Source: Rariglobus sp041662485
Lineage (GTDB): Bacteria; Verrucomicrobiota; Verrucomicrobiia; Opitutales; Opitutaceae
NCBI GenBank assembly: GCA_041662485.1
Contig: JBAZSJ010000009.1
Location: 62,001 to 126,000 of the forward strand
Length of the DNA stretch: 64,000 bases
Reading direction: 5' to 3'
The notes below the pieces were generated by a model. The model worked only from the letters and a program-made list of their open reading frames with translations. It made no database searches and was not told where the DNA came from. Positions 48,994 to 59,569 of the stretch are shown here, in pieces. The translations under genes were made by a program, and so were the position numbers. Positions within the stretch are counted from its first letter, which is position 1; every line of letters begins with the position of its first letter.

Positions 48994-51039
48994 ATGCCGT
49001 CCACCGACCTGGAAAAACTGCGCGAAAATCTCCGGCGGCGGATCATGGCGCAGCCTCCGCATAATCCCGATTTTCCCGTGATGTCGGCGGGCAAACCCGG
49101 CCCCGACGGCGCATGGACGGACATTGATTACGCCGACAAATCGCGCGGCATCTGGAGTCCCCGCCAGCACCTGCTCAAAACCCATGCGCTGGCCGTGCGG
49201 TCTTTCACCGGGGATGATCGCGACGCCCGTGCCGCCGCGCTGTCGGCCCTCGGCTGGTGGTTCGAGCATGATCCCGTCTCGCTGAATTGGTGGCACAACC
49301 AGATCGGCACGCCCCGCCTCCTCGCCCAATCGTTGCTGCTGCTCGGTGAACACGCTCCCGCTCCCCTGCTGGCCGCGAGTCGCTATATTTTCGAACGCTC
49401 GGGCGACTTCTTCCTAGCCGACGACAAAGTCACGCGCCATCCCATGGTTTGGACCGGGGCCAACCGCCTCTGGATCTCCGCCAACCGTCTGCTCGCGGGC
49501 GCCTTGTTCGGCGACGAAGCCCTCATCGCCGACGCGATCACGGCGGCCTTGCAGGAAGTCCGCGTATCCTCGTCCACTGAGGAAGGCATCCAGGTGGACG
49601 CCAGCTTCCACCAGCACGGACCGCTCCTCTACAACGGCGGCTACGGCGCCGCGTTTCTCGCCGAGTGCCTCTTCTTTCTCGAAAGCACCCACGGCACCCG
49701 CTGGGCACCCGCTCCCGCGTGCCGCGAACTGCTCGCGGACTTCCTGCTCGACGGCACCCGCTGGATGCTTCGCGGCGAGGACATCAATCCGGGCTGCCGC
49801 GACCGTGAGATCACCCGCACGCGCCAAACCAACGCCGGTCTCGCGCCCATCACCGCGTTTCTCGCCCGCACAAACGACCGCCGCCAAAACGAACTGCATG
49901 ACCTCGCCGACTCCCTCCGCGCCCGGTCCGCGCCGGGCAATCTAACGGGGAACCGCATGTTCTACCGCTCCGATTTCATGGTGCAGCACGAGGCCGCCTC
50001 CTGCCTCTCCGTGCGCATGCACTCGTCGCGCACCGTGCGCGCCGAGCTCTGCAACTCCGAGGGCAAACGCTCCCATCATCTCTCCGACGGACTCACCTAC
50101 CTGCAACGCAGCGGAGCGGAATACCGCGACATCTTCCCCGTCTGGGATTGGCAAAAGCTCCCCGGCATCACCTGTCTGCAAACCCTCGACCCCGAGTCCC
50201 CGGAAACCGTGGGACGCCGTGGCATGGCCACCGCAGTCGGCGGGGTAAGCGACGGCCGATACGGAGCCTGCACGCAGCACCTGCTCTCCGACCATCTCGA
50301 CGCGCGCAAAAGCTGGTTCTTCGGCCCAGGCGGACTCGTCTGCCTTGGCACGGCCATCCGCAGCAACAACGCCTGTCCGGTCGTGACCACGCTCGACCAA
50401 AGCCTGCGGCAAGGCTCCGTCGAAAGCGACGCGCACCCCGCGCCCCTCGGCAACGGACTCACCACGCTCGCCGGTGCGCGCTGGTTACGACACGGACCCT
50501 GGGGATTCGTGTTTCCGCAGCCCACCGATCTGACCCTAGAACTCGGCGCGAAAACCGGTTCGTGGGACCTTATCGGAGGCGGCCCGGCCGATCCCGTGTC
50601 TCAGGACGTTTTCCTCGCGTATTTGAACCACGGCGAAGCGCCGAAAAACGCGTCTTATGCCTATCTCGTCGCCGACGCCGACCGCGCCGCACTCACGAAG
50701 ATCGCAATGCGTCCGAGTTTCGAGATCGCGGCCAACACCGAGGCTTGCCAAGCCGTGTGGTGGCCCGAATGCCGCCTGCTGCAGGCCTCCTTTCTTAAGC
50801 CGGTCGAACTGGTTTGGGCCGGCCGCGGTTCACTCCGCGTGAACCGCATATGCTGCGTTCAATTGCAGCAGGAGAACTCAGGCGAATGGCAGCTGCACAT
50901 CGCCGACATCCAGCAGACGGGAGGAAGCGTCGATGTGGAGTTTCGCGATGCTTACGGCGCCCCTTTAAGAACAGCGACGGCTGTTTTCCCCGCGGGCGAT
51001 CACGCCGGGGCCACCGTGCAGGTTTCGTGGACGACCTGA
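48994..51039 (+). CDS. Polysaccharide lyase family 8-like protein
   Basis: PL8 enzymes cleave hyaluronate, chondroitin, xanthan or related uronic-acid polymers by beta-elimination. The product is 681 residues. The alpha/alpha toroid has SLNWWHNQIGTPRLLAQSLLLL near residues 88-110 (catalytic Asn), MVWTGANRLWISANRLLAG, and DASFHQHGPLLYNGGYGAAF near 203-222 with the catalytic His and Tyr; GCRDREITR follows. The beta-sandwich C-terminal half contains NRMFYRSDFMVQHEAASCLSVRMHSSRT and IFPVWDWQKLPGIT. No N-terminal signal peptide is visible (MPSTDLEKLRENLRRRI), unusual for a lyase. No TonB receptor, SusD or sulfatase gene is near. Substrate unknown. Confidence 0.88.
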   Translation: MPSTDLEKLRENLRRRIMAQPPHNPDFPVMSAGKPGPDGAWTDIDYADKSRGIWSPRQHLLKTHALAVRSFTGDDRDARAAALSALGWWFEHDPVSLNWWHNQIGTPRLLAQSLLLLGEHAPAPLLAASRYIFERSGDFFLADDKVTRHPMVWTGANRLWISANRLLAGALFGDEALIADAITAALQEVRVSSSTEEGIQVDASFHQHGPLLYNGGYGAAFLAECLFFLESTHGTRWAPAPACRELLADFLLDGTRWMLRGEDINPGCRDREITRTRQTNAGLAPITAFLARTNDRRQNELHDLADSLRARSAPGNLTGNRMFYRSDFMVQHEAASCLSVRMHSSRTVRAELCNSEGKRSHHLSDGLTYLQRSGAEYRDIFPVWDWQKLPGITCLQTLDPESPETVGRRGMATAVGGVSDGRYGACTQHLLSDHLDARKSWFFGPGGLVCLGTAIRSNNACPVVTTLDQSLRQGSVESDAHPAPLGNGLTTLAGARWLRHGPWGFVFPQPTDLTLELGAKTGSWDLIGGGPADPVSQDVFLAYLNHGEAPKNASYAYLVADADRAALTKIAMRPSFEIAANTEACQAVWWPECRLLQASFLKPVELVWAGRGSLRVNRICCVQLQQENSGEWQLHIADIQQTGGSVDVEFRDAYGAPLRTATAVFPAGDHAGATVQVSWTT

Positions 51040-51067
51040 CTTTAGCCGAAAACCCAACTGCTCGGGT

Positions 51068-51155
51068 GTAGGAGCGGCTTTACGCCGCGATGGTTCGACC
51101 GTGGGAGCAGAGCTCGCTCGCGATGATCGGAATCGCGGCATAAAGCCGCTCCTAC
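51068..51155. repeat. REP pair (BIME-like), family B, second copy
   Basis: GTAGGAGCGGCTTTACGCCG ... GCATAAAGCCGCTCCTAC, matching the 24511-24597 copy except for a few substitutions and one extra base. It fills the gap between the PL8 lyase and yicC, which converge. Confidence 0.92.
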
Positions 51156-51171
51156 ATATGGAAACACCCGC

Positions 51172-52044
51172 TCACTCCACGTTGGCGATCTGCTCGCGGA
51201 CGCGTTCCAGCTCGTTCTTCAGCTCGATGACGTTTTGGGAGATCGAAAGATCGTTGGCCTTGCTGCCGATGGTGTGAATCTCGCGGCCGATTTCCTGGAG
51301 GATGAACTCCGCCTTCCGTCCGACCTCGGCGCTCGTTTTCAGCAGCGTCGCGAACTGGTCGAAATGGCTGCGCAGGCGCGTGAGTTCCTCGGTGATATCG
51401 CAGCGGTCGGCGAACAGCGCGATCTCCTTGAGCACGCGATCGTCGGCAAGATCGAGCTCCAGTCCGGCGTCGCGCAGACGCTTGTGCAAAGCGTCGCGAT
51501 AACCAGACGGAACCTGAGGCGCACGCTCCGCCACAACCGCCACATGCCGTGAAAGGATTTCGAGGCGCTTGATGAAGTCCACCAGCAGAGACTCGCCCTC
51601 CTTGGCCCGCATCGCCGAGAAGGCGCGCAGCGCTTCCTCCAAAGTCGCCAGGAAAAGATCGCGCGAAGCTTCGGCGTCCGGCAGTTCCGTGCCCTTGCGC
51701 TGGGTGTTTAGCAGCTGAAGCAACAGTTCCGGCGTGGGAGTGAACGGCACGCCTCGGCTCGAGGCGAAGGCGGCCAATCGCTTGAACGTGTCCGTCGCCG
51801 CCGCCTCGTCCCAGCCTGCGGTCGCGCCAGCTTTGTCACCGGTCAGCTCGACATCGACGTGAACTTTTCCTCGCAGCGCAAACTTGCGCACCAGTTCGCC
51901 CACCGCAGGTTCCAAGCTCTCCCATACGTCGGGCAACGCAACCGTGAGATCGAGCGTCTTGCGGTTAACCGAGCTGACTTGGACGGTAAGCGTGTAGTTG
52001 CCGAGCGACGTGGTCGCGCGGCCGTAGCCGGTCATGGAATTCAT
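51172..52044 (-). CDS. yicC: YicC family endoribonuclease
   Basis: Conserved RNase-type protein of 290 residues (typical 285-295). The start MNSMTGYGRATT at the ATG 52044 is the family hallmark. YicC_N: SVNRKTLDLTVALPDVWESLEPAVGELVRKFALRGKVHVDVEL; C-terminal DUF1732: ALFADRCDITEELTRLRSHFDQF, VGRKAEFILQEIGREIHTIGSKANDLSISQNVIELKNELERVREQ. E. coli YicC is implicated in sRNA (RyhB) decay; that role here is by family only. In many bacteria yicC neighbours gmk and rpoZ; in this window it follows trpB by 18 bp instead, on the same strand. Confidence 0.93.
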   Translation of the reverse strand: MNSMTGYGRATTSLGNYTLTVQVSSVNRKTLDLTVALPDVWESLEPAVGELVRKFALRGKVHVDVELTGDKAGATAGWDEAAATDTFKRLAAFASSRGVPFTPTPELLLQLLNTQRKGTELPDAEASRDLFLATLEEALRAFSAMRAKEGESLLVDFIKRLEILSRHVAVVAERAPQVPSGYRDALHKRLRDAGLELDLADDRVLKEIALFADRCDITEELTRLRSHFDQFATLLKTSAEVGRKAEFILQEIGREIHTIGSKANDLSISQNVIELKNELERVREQIANVE

Positions 52045-52062
52045 GGGGTAAGGTAACCGTGG

Positions 52063-53295
<1,233 letters not shown>

Positions 53296-53352
53296 GAGAG
53301 AACAAGCCAAGGCATGAAGGCGCGCCGACGCAAACGGGTTTTCATCTGAAAA

Positions 53353-53412
53353 GTAGACGCGGCGTCCCGCCGCGTTGCCCTAATGAAGGAAGCGGCAAGA
53401 TGCCGCTTCTAC
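53353..53412. repeat. REP pair (BIME-like), family D, second copy
   Basis: Starts GTAGACGCGGCGTCCCGCCG and ends GCGGCAAGATGCCGCTTCTAC; the two halves differ by a few compensated bases (ACGCGGC versus GAAGCGGC). It lies between the STAS gene stop and the trpB start on the minus strand, 11 bases from the STAS stop. Confidence 0.85.
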
Positions 53413-53423
53413 ATTTTTCCCGC

Positions 53424-53939
53424 TCAGGGGTTGTCCACGCGGTTTTTCAGGAACGTAAGCACGTCCTGAAACTTCGCGCGGTTGGCCTCGTCGGCGACGA
53501 CCAGGTTTTCATGCGCGGCCAGGACGAGACGCGCGCTTTCCAGTTCGCTGCGGGCGGGATTGCAATCGATGGACGTGGCGGTGCCGGCGTTGAGGGCGAT
53601 GTTGGTCTCACCCGTATCAACGGTCATCAGACGGTGCAGTCCCAGGTTTTTGACCAGTTCAAGGTTGCGGTCGCCCACGCGGCAGACGACCAGGCTTCCC
53701 TGGGGAACGTGCTTGCGCAGTTCGAGCGCGACGCCGGCGAGCACCCCGAGAAACGTGCTGTCCATGCTCGTGCAGTGCTGAAAATCCAGGACGAAGCGCA
53801 GCCGTTTCTGGCGAATCATCGCCGTGAAAAAATCGTGCAGGCAGGCGCTGTTCTGAAACGAAGCCCGTCCCTCGATGCAGATGGCCACGGGGTCGGACTG
53901 CGTATCAACGAGGAAGGTGGGTTTGGCTGCGTCGGGCAT
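53424..53939 (-). CDS. STAS-domain protein (anti-sigma-factor antagonist-like)
   Basis: Cytosolic protein of 171 residues. The STAS fold spans about 10-115: IEGRASFQNSACLHDFFTAMIRQKRLRFVLDFQHCTSMDSTFLGVLAGVALELR, in which SMDSTFLG provides the Ser that is phosphorylated by anti-sigma kinases in SpoIIAA-like proteins. The remaining 55 residues (NIALNAGTATSIDCNPARSE ... VLTFLKNRVDNP) form a helical extension. No RsbW-type kinase or PP2C phosphatase gene is adjacent, so its partner is unknown. It follows the aconitase gene by 59 bp on the same strand. Confidence 0.85.
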   Translation of the reverse strand: MPDAAKPTFLVDTQSDPVAICIEGRASFQNSACLHDFFTAMIRQKRLRFVLDFQHCTSMDSTFLGVLAGVALELRKHVPQGSLVVCRVGDRNLELVKNLGLHRLMTVDTGETNIALNAGTATSIDCNPARSELESARLVLAAHENLVVADEANRAKFQDVLTFLKNRVDNP

Positions 53940-53998
53940 GGTAAAGAGGAGACAGGGCGGCGCGCCCGCCGGGAGCGGGCCGCCCTGTCATTGATCAA

Positions 53999-56836
53999 TT
54001 AATTGCGGGCAATGATCTGGCGCAACACATAGGGAAGGATTCCGCCGTGCTGGTAGTAGTCGATTTCGATGGGCGTATCGATTCGGCAGCGCACGGATAC
54101 GTTTTCAACGGAACCGTCCTTGCGGGTGATCTTCAACGTGAGGTCCTGCTGGGGCTTGATCGCCTCGCTGAGGCCGACGACGTCGTAGGTTTCGGTGCCG
54201 TCGAGCTTGAGGGTCTGCGCGGTGACGCCGTCCTTGAACTGGAGCGGGAGCACGCCCATGCCGACGAGGTTGGAGCGGTGAATGCGCTCGAAGCTCTGCG
54301 CGACCACGACTTTGACGCCGAGGAGGTTGGTGCCCTTGGCGGCCCAGTCGCGGGACGAGCCGGTGCCGTATTCCTGTCCGGCGATGACGATCAGGGGAAC
54401 GCCCTGCTTCTGATAAGCGATGGACGCGTCGTAGATGGAGGTTTCCACGCCGTCAGGCCCGAGGGTGTTGCCGCCTTCCTTGCCGCCGAGCATCAGATTC
54501 TTGATACGGACGTTGGCGAAGGTGCCGCGGGTCATGATGCGGTCGTTGCCGCGGCGGCTGCCGTAGGAGTTGAAGTCCTCGAAGGTCACGCCGTTTTCCA
54601 GAAGGAACTTGCCGGCGGGCGCGCTCTTCTTGATGGCGCCGGCGGGCGAGATGTGGTCGGTCGTGACGGAATCGCCGAAGAGGCCGAGCACGCGCGCGCC
54701 GGTGATGGGCTTGATCGCGCCGGGCGTGAGCGAGAAGTTCGTGAAGAACGGAGGCTCCTGGATGTAGGTCGAGGCGACGTCGAACGAGTAGACGTTGCCC
54801 GTGGTGGACGGGATCTCGTTCCACTTGGGGTTCTGCTCGGCGAAGTTGCTGTAGAGCTTGCGGAAGACCTCGGGCTTGAGGGCGGCGGCCATCTGGTCGC
54901 GCACTTCCTGAAGCGTGGGCCAGAGATCCTTCAGGAAGACGGGCTTTCCGTCCTTGCCGGTGCCGAGCGGCTCGGTGGACAGGTCGATGTCAACACGGCC
55001 GGCGAGCGCGAAGGCGACCACCAGCGGGGGCGACATGAGGAAGTTGCTCTTGATGTTCTGGTGAACGCGGGCCTCGAAGTTGCGGTTGCCGGAGAGGACG
55101 GAGGCGGCGACGAGGTCGTTCTTCACGACGGCTTCCTCGATCTTGGGATCGAGCGGGCCGGAGTTGCCGATACAGGTGGTGCAGCCGTAGCCGACCGTCT
55201 GGAAACCAAGCGTGTCGAGGTAAGGCGCGAGGCCGGTCTTTTCGAGGTAGTCGGTGACGACGCGGGAGCCGGGGGCGAGCGACGATTTGACGAGCGGATT
55301 CACCGTGAGGCCCTTCTCGACGGCCTTCTTGGCGACGAGGCCGGCCGCGAGCATGACGCTCGGGTTGGAGGTGTTCGTGCAGCTCGTGATGGCGGCGATG
55401 AGCACGCTGCCATGGCCGAGGGTGCCGGTGGCGTGGCTTTCCGCGCCGCGCACGACGTCGGGCGTGGGACGGTTGTTGGCCATCTCCAGCTCGGTGGTCG
55501 GATTGGTGTTGAGTGCGCGGGATTTTGCGGTCGAGACCGGCTCCTGACTGCCGCCGCCCGTCTGCGTGGGCTGGCCGTTGAGCGAAATGGAAACGCGGTT
55601 GCCGAAGTCCTCGGCCTTTTTGCCGAAGCCGGCCTCGGTGACCGGCTTCGAGAAGGCGGCGATGAACTCCTGCTTCATCTTGGGCAGCTCGATGCGGTCC
55701 TGCGGACGCTTCGGACCGGCGACGGACGGGACGACGGTCGAAAGGTCGAGCGACAGGTCGGTCGAATACTCGATCTCGCCCTTCTGCGGGATGCCCCAGA
55801 GGTTCTGCGCCTTGTAGTAGGCCTCATAAACGGCGATGTCGGCGTCGGCGCGGCCGGTGGCGCGAAGGTAGTTGGAGCACTCGGCGTCGATCGGGAAGAA
55901 GCCCATGGTCGCGCCGTATTCGGGAGCCATGTTGGCGATGGTCGCGCGGTCCACGACGGGCAGCGCGGCGGCGCCGGGGCCGTAGAACTCGACGAATTTG
56001 CCGACGACCTTGGCCTTGCGGAGCATCTGCGTGATGGTGAGCGCGAGGTCGGTCGCGGTGACGCCTTCGCGGAGAGAGCCGGTGAGATAAACGCCGACGA
56101 CGTCTGGCGTGAGGAAATACACGGGCTGGCCGAGCATGCCGGCCTCGGCCTCGATGCCGCCCACGCCCCAGCCGACGATGCCGATGCCGTTGATCATCGT
56201 GGTGTGCGAGTCGGTGCCGACGAGGGTGTCGGGGTAGTAAGTGCCGTTGCCATCCTTGAGGACGCCCTTGGCGAGGAACTCGAGATTGACCTGGTGAACG
56301 ATGCCGATGCCGGGGGGAACGACCTTGAAGGTCTCGAAGGCCTGCATGCCCCACTTGAGGAACTGGTAGCGCTCGCGGTTGCGGGAGAATTCGAGATCGA
56401 GGTTCTTGGCCATCGCGTCGGCCGAGCCGGCGAAATCAACCTGCACGGAGTGGTCGACCACGAGATCGACCGGCACGAGCGGCTCGATGATCTTCGGGTT
56501 CTTGCCGATGCGGGCGACGGCCGAGCGCATGGCGGCGAGGTCAACGAGCAGAGGCACGCCGGTGAAGTCCTGAAGGACGATGCGGGCGACGACGAAGGGG
56601 ATTTCCTCGGTGCGGGCGGCCTTGGCCTGCCAGGTCGCGAGATCGCGGATGGCCTGCTCCGAGACGCGCTTGCCATCGGCGTTGCGCAGGAGGGACTCCA
56701 GCACGAGGCGGATCGAGACGGGCAGCTTCTTGACGTTGAAGCCGGCCGCGTCGAGCGCAGGCAGGGAGTAGAACTTGTGGGAAGCTCCGTTGGCGGAAAA
56801 GGACTGGAGCGTGTTGAACGGGTTCGGAAGGCTCAC
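53999..56836 (-). CDS. acnA: Aconitate hydratase (AcnA type)
   Basis: [4Fe-4S] enzyme of the TCA cycle isomerising citrate to isocitrate. The product is 945 residues, about 50 longer than E. coli AcnA because of an insert near residues 415-470 (GQPTQTGGGSQEPVSTAKSR ... RPTPDVVRGAESHATG). Translation starts at GTG (56836). The cluster Cys are in AITSCTNTSNPSVM and GYGCTTCIGNSGPL; other motifs: DFTGVPLLVDLAAMR, TLVGTDSHTTMINGIGIVGWGVGGIEAEA, FNSYGSRRGNDRIMTRGTFANVR, GQEYGTGSSRDWAAKGTNLLGVK and SFERIHRSNLVGMGVLPLQF. Iron responsiveness is not visible in the leader. Confidence 0.96.
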   Translation of the reverse strand: MSLPNPFNTLQSFSANGASHKFYSLPALDAAGFNVKKLPVSIRLVLESLLRNADGKRVSEQAIRDLATWQAKAARTEEIPFVVARIVLQDFTGVPLLVDLAAMRSAVARIGKNPKIIEPLVPVDLVVDHSVQVDFAGSADAMAKNLDLEFSRNRERYQFLKWGMQAFETFKVVPPGIGIVHQVNLEFLAKGVLKDGNGTYYPDTLVGTDSHTTMINGIGIVGWGVGGIEAEAGMLGQPVYFLTPDVVGVYLTGSLREGVTATDLALTITQMLRKAKVVGKFVEFYGPGAAALPVVDRATIANMAPEYGATMGFFPIDAECSNYLRATGRADADIAVYEAYYKAQNLWGIPQKGEIEYSTDLSLDLSTVVPSVAGPKRPQDRIELPKMKQEFIAAFSKPVTEAGFGKKAEDFGNRVSISLNGQPTQTGGGSQEPVSTAKSRALNTNPTTELEMANNRPTPDVVRGAESHATGTLGHGSVLIAAITSCTNTSNPSVMLAAGLVAKKAVEKGLTVNPLVKSSLAPGSRVVTDYLEKTGLAPYLDTLGFQTVGYGCTTCIGNSGPLDPKIEEAVVKNDLVAASVLSGNRNFEARVHQNIKSNFLMSPPLVVAFALAGRVDIDLSTEPLGTGKDGKPVFLKDLWPTLQEVRDQMAAALKPEVFRKLYSNFAEQNPKWNEIPSTTGNVYSFDVASTYIQEPPFFTNFSLTPGAIKPITGARVLGLFGDSVTTDHISPAGAIKKSAPAGKFLLENGVTFEDFNSYGSRRGNDRIMTRGTFANVRIKNLMLGGKEGGNTLGPDGVETSIYDASIAYQKQGVPLIVIAGQEYGTGSSRDWAAKGTNLLGVKVVVAQSFERIHRSNLVGMGVLPLQFKDGVTAQTLKLDGTETYDVVGLSEAIKPQQDLTLKITRKDGSVENVSVRCRIDTPIEIDYYQHGGILPYVLRQIIARN

Positions 56837-56914
56837 GGATGGACGGTTTGCGGATTGTTAGTGTGGAAATGAAAACCGCGCCGACTGGAAAGATGCGGCG
56901 CGGTCAGGAGAAAA

Positions 56915-57388
56915 TTACTTGGCGAGAGCGGCCTTGATGGCGGTGAAGTTGGGCAGATCCTTCGGCGTGGCGGTCTGCTCGGCATATTTGACGACGCCGT
57001 CCTTGCCGATGACAAACGCGGCGCGGGCCGAGGTGTCGCCGATGCCGGCGAGACCGGGGAAGAGAACGCCGTAGGCCTTGGTCGTTTCCTTGTTCAGATC
57101 GGAGACGAGGGGAATGGTGATCTTGCTGCTCTTGGCCCAGGCTTCCTGCGCAAACGGGCTGTCCACGCTGATGCCAATGACGTCGGCGCCGAGACTGGCG
57201 TAGCCGTCGAGACCGTTGGACACGTCGCAAAGCTCCTCGGTGCAGACACTGGTGTAGGCGAGCGGGAAGAAGAGCAGGACCGTCTGCTTCTTGCCGAAAT
57301 TGTCGCTCAGCTTGATGTCTTTAAGACCTTCGGAGGTCTTGGTTTTGAGGGTGAAATCAGGGGCTTTGGAGCCGACGGCGATGGGCAT
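56915..57388 (-). CDS. Peroxiredoxin (AhpC/TSA or atypical 2-Cys type)
   Basis: Thiol peroxidase that reduces H2O2 and organic peroxides, 157 residues, no signal peptide. The N-terminus MPIAVGSKAPDFTLKTKTSE, the peroxidatic Cys in FPLAYTSVCTEELCDVSN (residue about 49, PxxxTxxC), and the Arg in GDTSARAAFVIGKDG are all present; a second Cys four positions later (TEELC) is a possible resolving residue. The pattern is close to PRX5/BCP-like enzymes rather than 2-Cys AhpC. It precedes aconitase by 78 bp on the same strand, which might link oxidant defence with an oxidant-sensitive Fe-S enzyme. Confidence 0.9.
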   Translation of the reverse strand: MPIAVGSKAPDFTLKTKTSEGLKDIKLSDNFGKKQTVLLFFPLAYTSVCTEELCDVSNGLDGYASLGADVIGISVDSPFAQEAWAKSSKITIPLVSDLNKETTKAYGVLFPGLAGIGDTSARAAFVIGKDGVVKYAEQTATPKDLPNFTAIKAALAK

Positions 57389-57580
57389 GGTGGGTGTCTT
57401 AGGTTAAGGACGCTTCTGCGCGCTGGATCACGCAGGAACAGGAAGAAACAGCGTAGAGCCTGCCAACAGCGCGTCGCAATCCGTTTTTCCACAGGATCTG
57501 CGGGCGATTTGTTGCGAGGCCGTTCACCGCCGCCGGCACAGGTCCGACCGACCCGGGAAACCCAGACGTCCCCTGCCCGA

Positions 57581-59554
57581 TCATGGCTGCGCCACCGCCG
57601 GTTTGGGCTCCCATTCGGCCAGCATGCGCTTGGCGGGAGGATAGTTGGGCACTTTCCTCAAAAGATCCTTTGCCAGCATGATCGCGGCTTCCTTGCAGCC
57701 CGCCTCATACAATTCGCGGGCCAGTCCGGCGGCCTTGAGCGAGCGTTTGCCGTCGCCGTTGATATAAAGACTCGCGGCAAGATGCAGGGCAGGCAGATTC
57801 CCCGCCCGTCCGTTCAGGCGGATCTCCTCAATCTCAACCGCCTCTTCCCTGGCGATCAACCAGCCGGGACGGGACGCGCGCATTTCTTGGATTTGCGCCA
57901 AGGCCCCCGCGAAATCCCCTTTCTTTTCCGCCGCGGCCAGCCGTTCAAAAAACGCGCCCTCGCGAACAGCCTCGCGGACCGGAGCCGGCTCGACGGAGAC
58001 CGGCGCCGCCGGAACGACAACCTTCGGCAAAACGACCTCCGGCGGCGGGGCGACGACCACGGCCAGTTCCTTGTCCAATTCGTCACGCCAGGTTTTCAGC
58101 GTTTCGTTTTCCGGGTAATTCCCCTGCGCAAAGGTGATCAACACCCGGGCGGCCGCAGGACGGCCCGCGCGGCGCAGACTCACGATGAGTTCCTTGTCCA
58201 TTTTCAACGGCAACCGCTTTTCCCTCACGAAATCGGTCAGCGAACCTTGGGCGCCCTCGCCCGGATCGACCGCCGCGTTGCACAGGCGCTCGACCAGCTC
58301 ATACCAGAACTCTTTTTCGGCCGAGGCGGTTTTCGACTTGGCGCGAAGTTCCGCCAGCAGCGCGCGCGCCTGAGACCAGTCGCCCTTGTTCATGAACACC
58401 TTCAACCGGGCGTTTTGAAAAGGCTCCGGATTGAAGCCCTGCTGGCGGGCGTGGGCCACAAGCCGTTCGAGCACGTGCTGGTCGCCGATTTCCACCAACG
58501 GCTCGGCCAGCGCAAACAGGGTCTGCGGATCGCTGCCGAACCTCATCAGGAAATCATCCACGCCAACCTCGATCTTCAGCCATCGTCCCGCCAGCGACTG
58601 CTGGATGATGCCGTAAATATAGGGCTGGGGAACGGCCGGACTGTAGGCGCGCAGCTCTTCGAGCGCATGCTCCATGTCGGCCAGACGCCCGGCCTCGCGA
58701 AAGGCCCGGACCTGCAGGCGCACCACCTGCGGGCCGGGCCCGCTGCGCTTGCGCCATGCGTCGAGCAAGGCCACCGCATCGGTCGGCCGGCCGGCCTTGA
58801 TCAACGCCAGCACCTTGAATTCATCAACCAGCGGACCGCCCTTGTCGCCTTGGGAGTCCACCAGCTTGATCACTTCTTCAGGACGGTCCTCCGCCATGAG
58901 CGCGGACATTTTTTGCCGTAGAACCTCCAGGCGCTCCACGGGACGGTCGGGACTGGCGGCCAGTTGTGCGAGCACCGTGTCGCAGGTCCGTATCCACCAG
59001 TCGTAGTCCTCGGCGTCGGCGGCCAAGGCATAGATTTGCCGAAGATAGTCCGAGCCGGGATATCCGTTTTCCAGACCGGCGGTCAGCACGGCCTTCGCTT
59101 GGTTCCGCTGATTGATGGCCACATAGAAGCGGGCCAGCTCGATGCGGGCGGCGGGGTTGTCCGGGGCTCGGTTGATCCCGACGCGCAGCTTCATTTCCCC
59201 TTCGCGCCATTTGTGATTTTTGAAGTCAGCCAGGCCCGCGTCGATCTGGGCCTGTCCGCGCTTGTGCTGAAGCTGCGGCCAGTTCGCGGGCAAAACCAGA
59301 TCGGCGTAAGTCACCCGGTTGTAAGGCCGCCGATGGAGCCACGCCCAGAGCACGCCCGCCCCGGAAAAATAAGCGACCACCGCGAGGGCCATCAGCCAAA
59401 GAAGCAGGCCTCGCAGACTGACGGCCAGCGTCCACGCACGCAGACGTCCGGCGCTGGCCGCGCGGGCGTCATAAAAGCAAAACAGGCCTCCTCTCCAAAT
59501 CCCTCCGGTGATCGCAGACGTCCGCCAGCTGAACTTGACCTTGGGCAGAGTCAT
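57581..59554 (-). CDS. Membrane-anchored tetratricopeptide-repeat protein
   Basis: Predicted inner-membrane protein of 657 residues. One helix (about 43-72; TLAVSLRGLLLWLMALAVVAYFSGAGVLWAW) anchors a long alpha-helical periplasmic or cytosolic domain made of TPR-like repeats, e.g. EGEMKLRVGINRAPDNPAARIELARFYVAINQRNQAKAVLTAGLENG and LVDEFKVLALIKAGRPTDAVALLDAW. A Pro/Val/Ala-rich linker (about 505-540, VAPPPEVVLPKVVVPAAP) separates a second short repeat domain. The ATG at 59554 follows the smc stop by 15 bp, so the two are co-transcribed. A structural or scaffold role is likely, but no named family is recognised. Confidence 0.8.
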   Translation of the reverse strand: MTLPKVKFSWRTSAITGGIWRGGLFCFYDARAASAGRLRAWTLAVSLRGLLLWLMALAVVAYFSGAGVLWAWLHRRPYNRVTYADLVLPANWPQLQHKRGQAQIDAGLADFKNHKWREGEMKLRVGINRAPDNPAARIELARFYVAINQRNQAKAVLTAGLENGYPGSDYLRQIYALAADAEDYDWWIRTCDTVLAQLAASPDRPVERLEVLRQKMSALMAEDRPEEVIKLVDSQGDKGGPLVDEFKVLALIKAGRPTDAVALLDAWRKRSGPGPQVVRLQVRAFREAGRLADMEHALEELRAYSPAVPQPYIYGIIQQSLAGRWLKIEVGVDDFLMRFGSDPQTLFALAEPLVEIGDQHVLERLVAHARQQGFNPEPFQNARLKVFMNKGDWSQARALLAELRAKSKTASAEKEFWYELVERLCNAAVDPGEGAQGSLTDFVREKRLPLKMDKELIVSLRRAGRPAAARVLITFAQGNYPENETLKTWRDELDKELAVVVAPPPEVVLPKVVVPAAPVSVEPAPVREAVREGAFFERLAAAEKKGDFAGALAQIQEMRASRPGWLIAREEAVEIEEIRLNGRAGNLPALHLAASLYINGDGKRSLKAAGLARELYEAGCKEAAIMLAKDLLRKVPNYPPAKRMLAEWEPKPAVAQP

Positions 59555-59569
59555 GGAGGGACGGGGCGC

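Noticed and set aside
54047..56872. A frame of more than 900 codons antisense to aconitase
   Set aside because: It mirrors the acnA coding region and has a composition (Gly, Ala, Val, Asp runs) typical of antisense frames in GC-rich DNA. Aconitase motifs on the minus strand are decisive.
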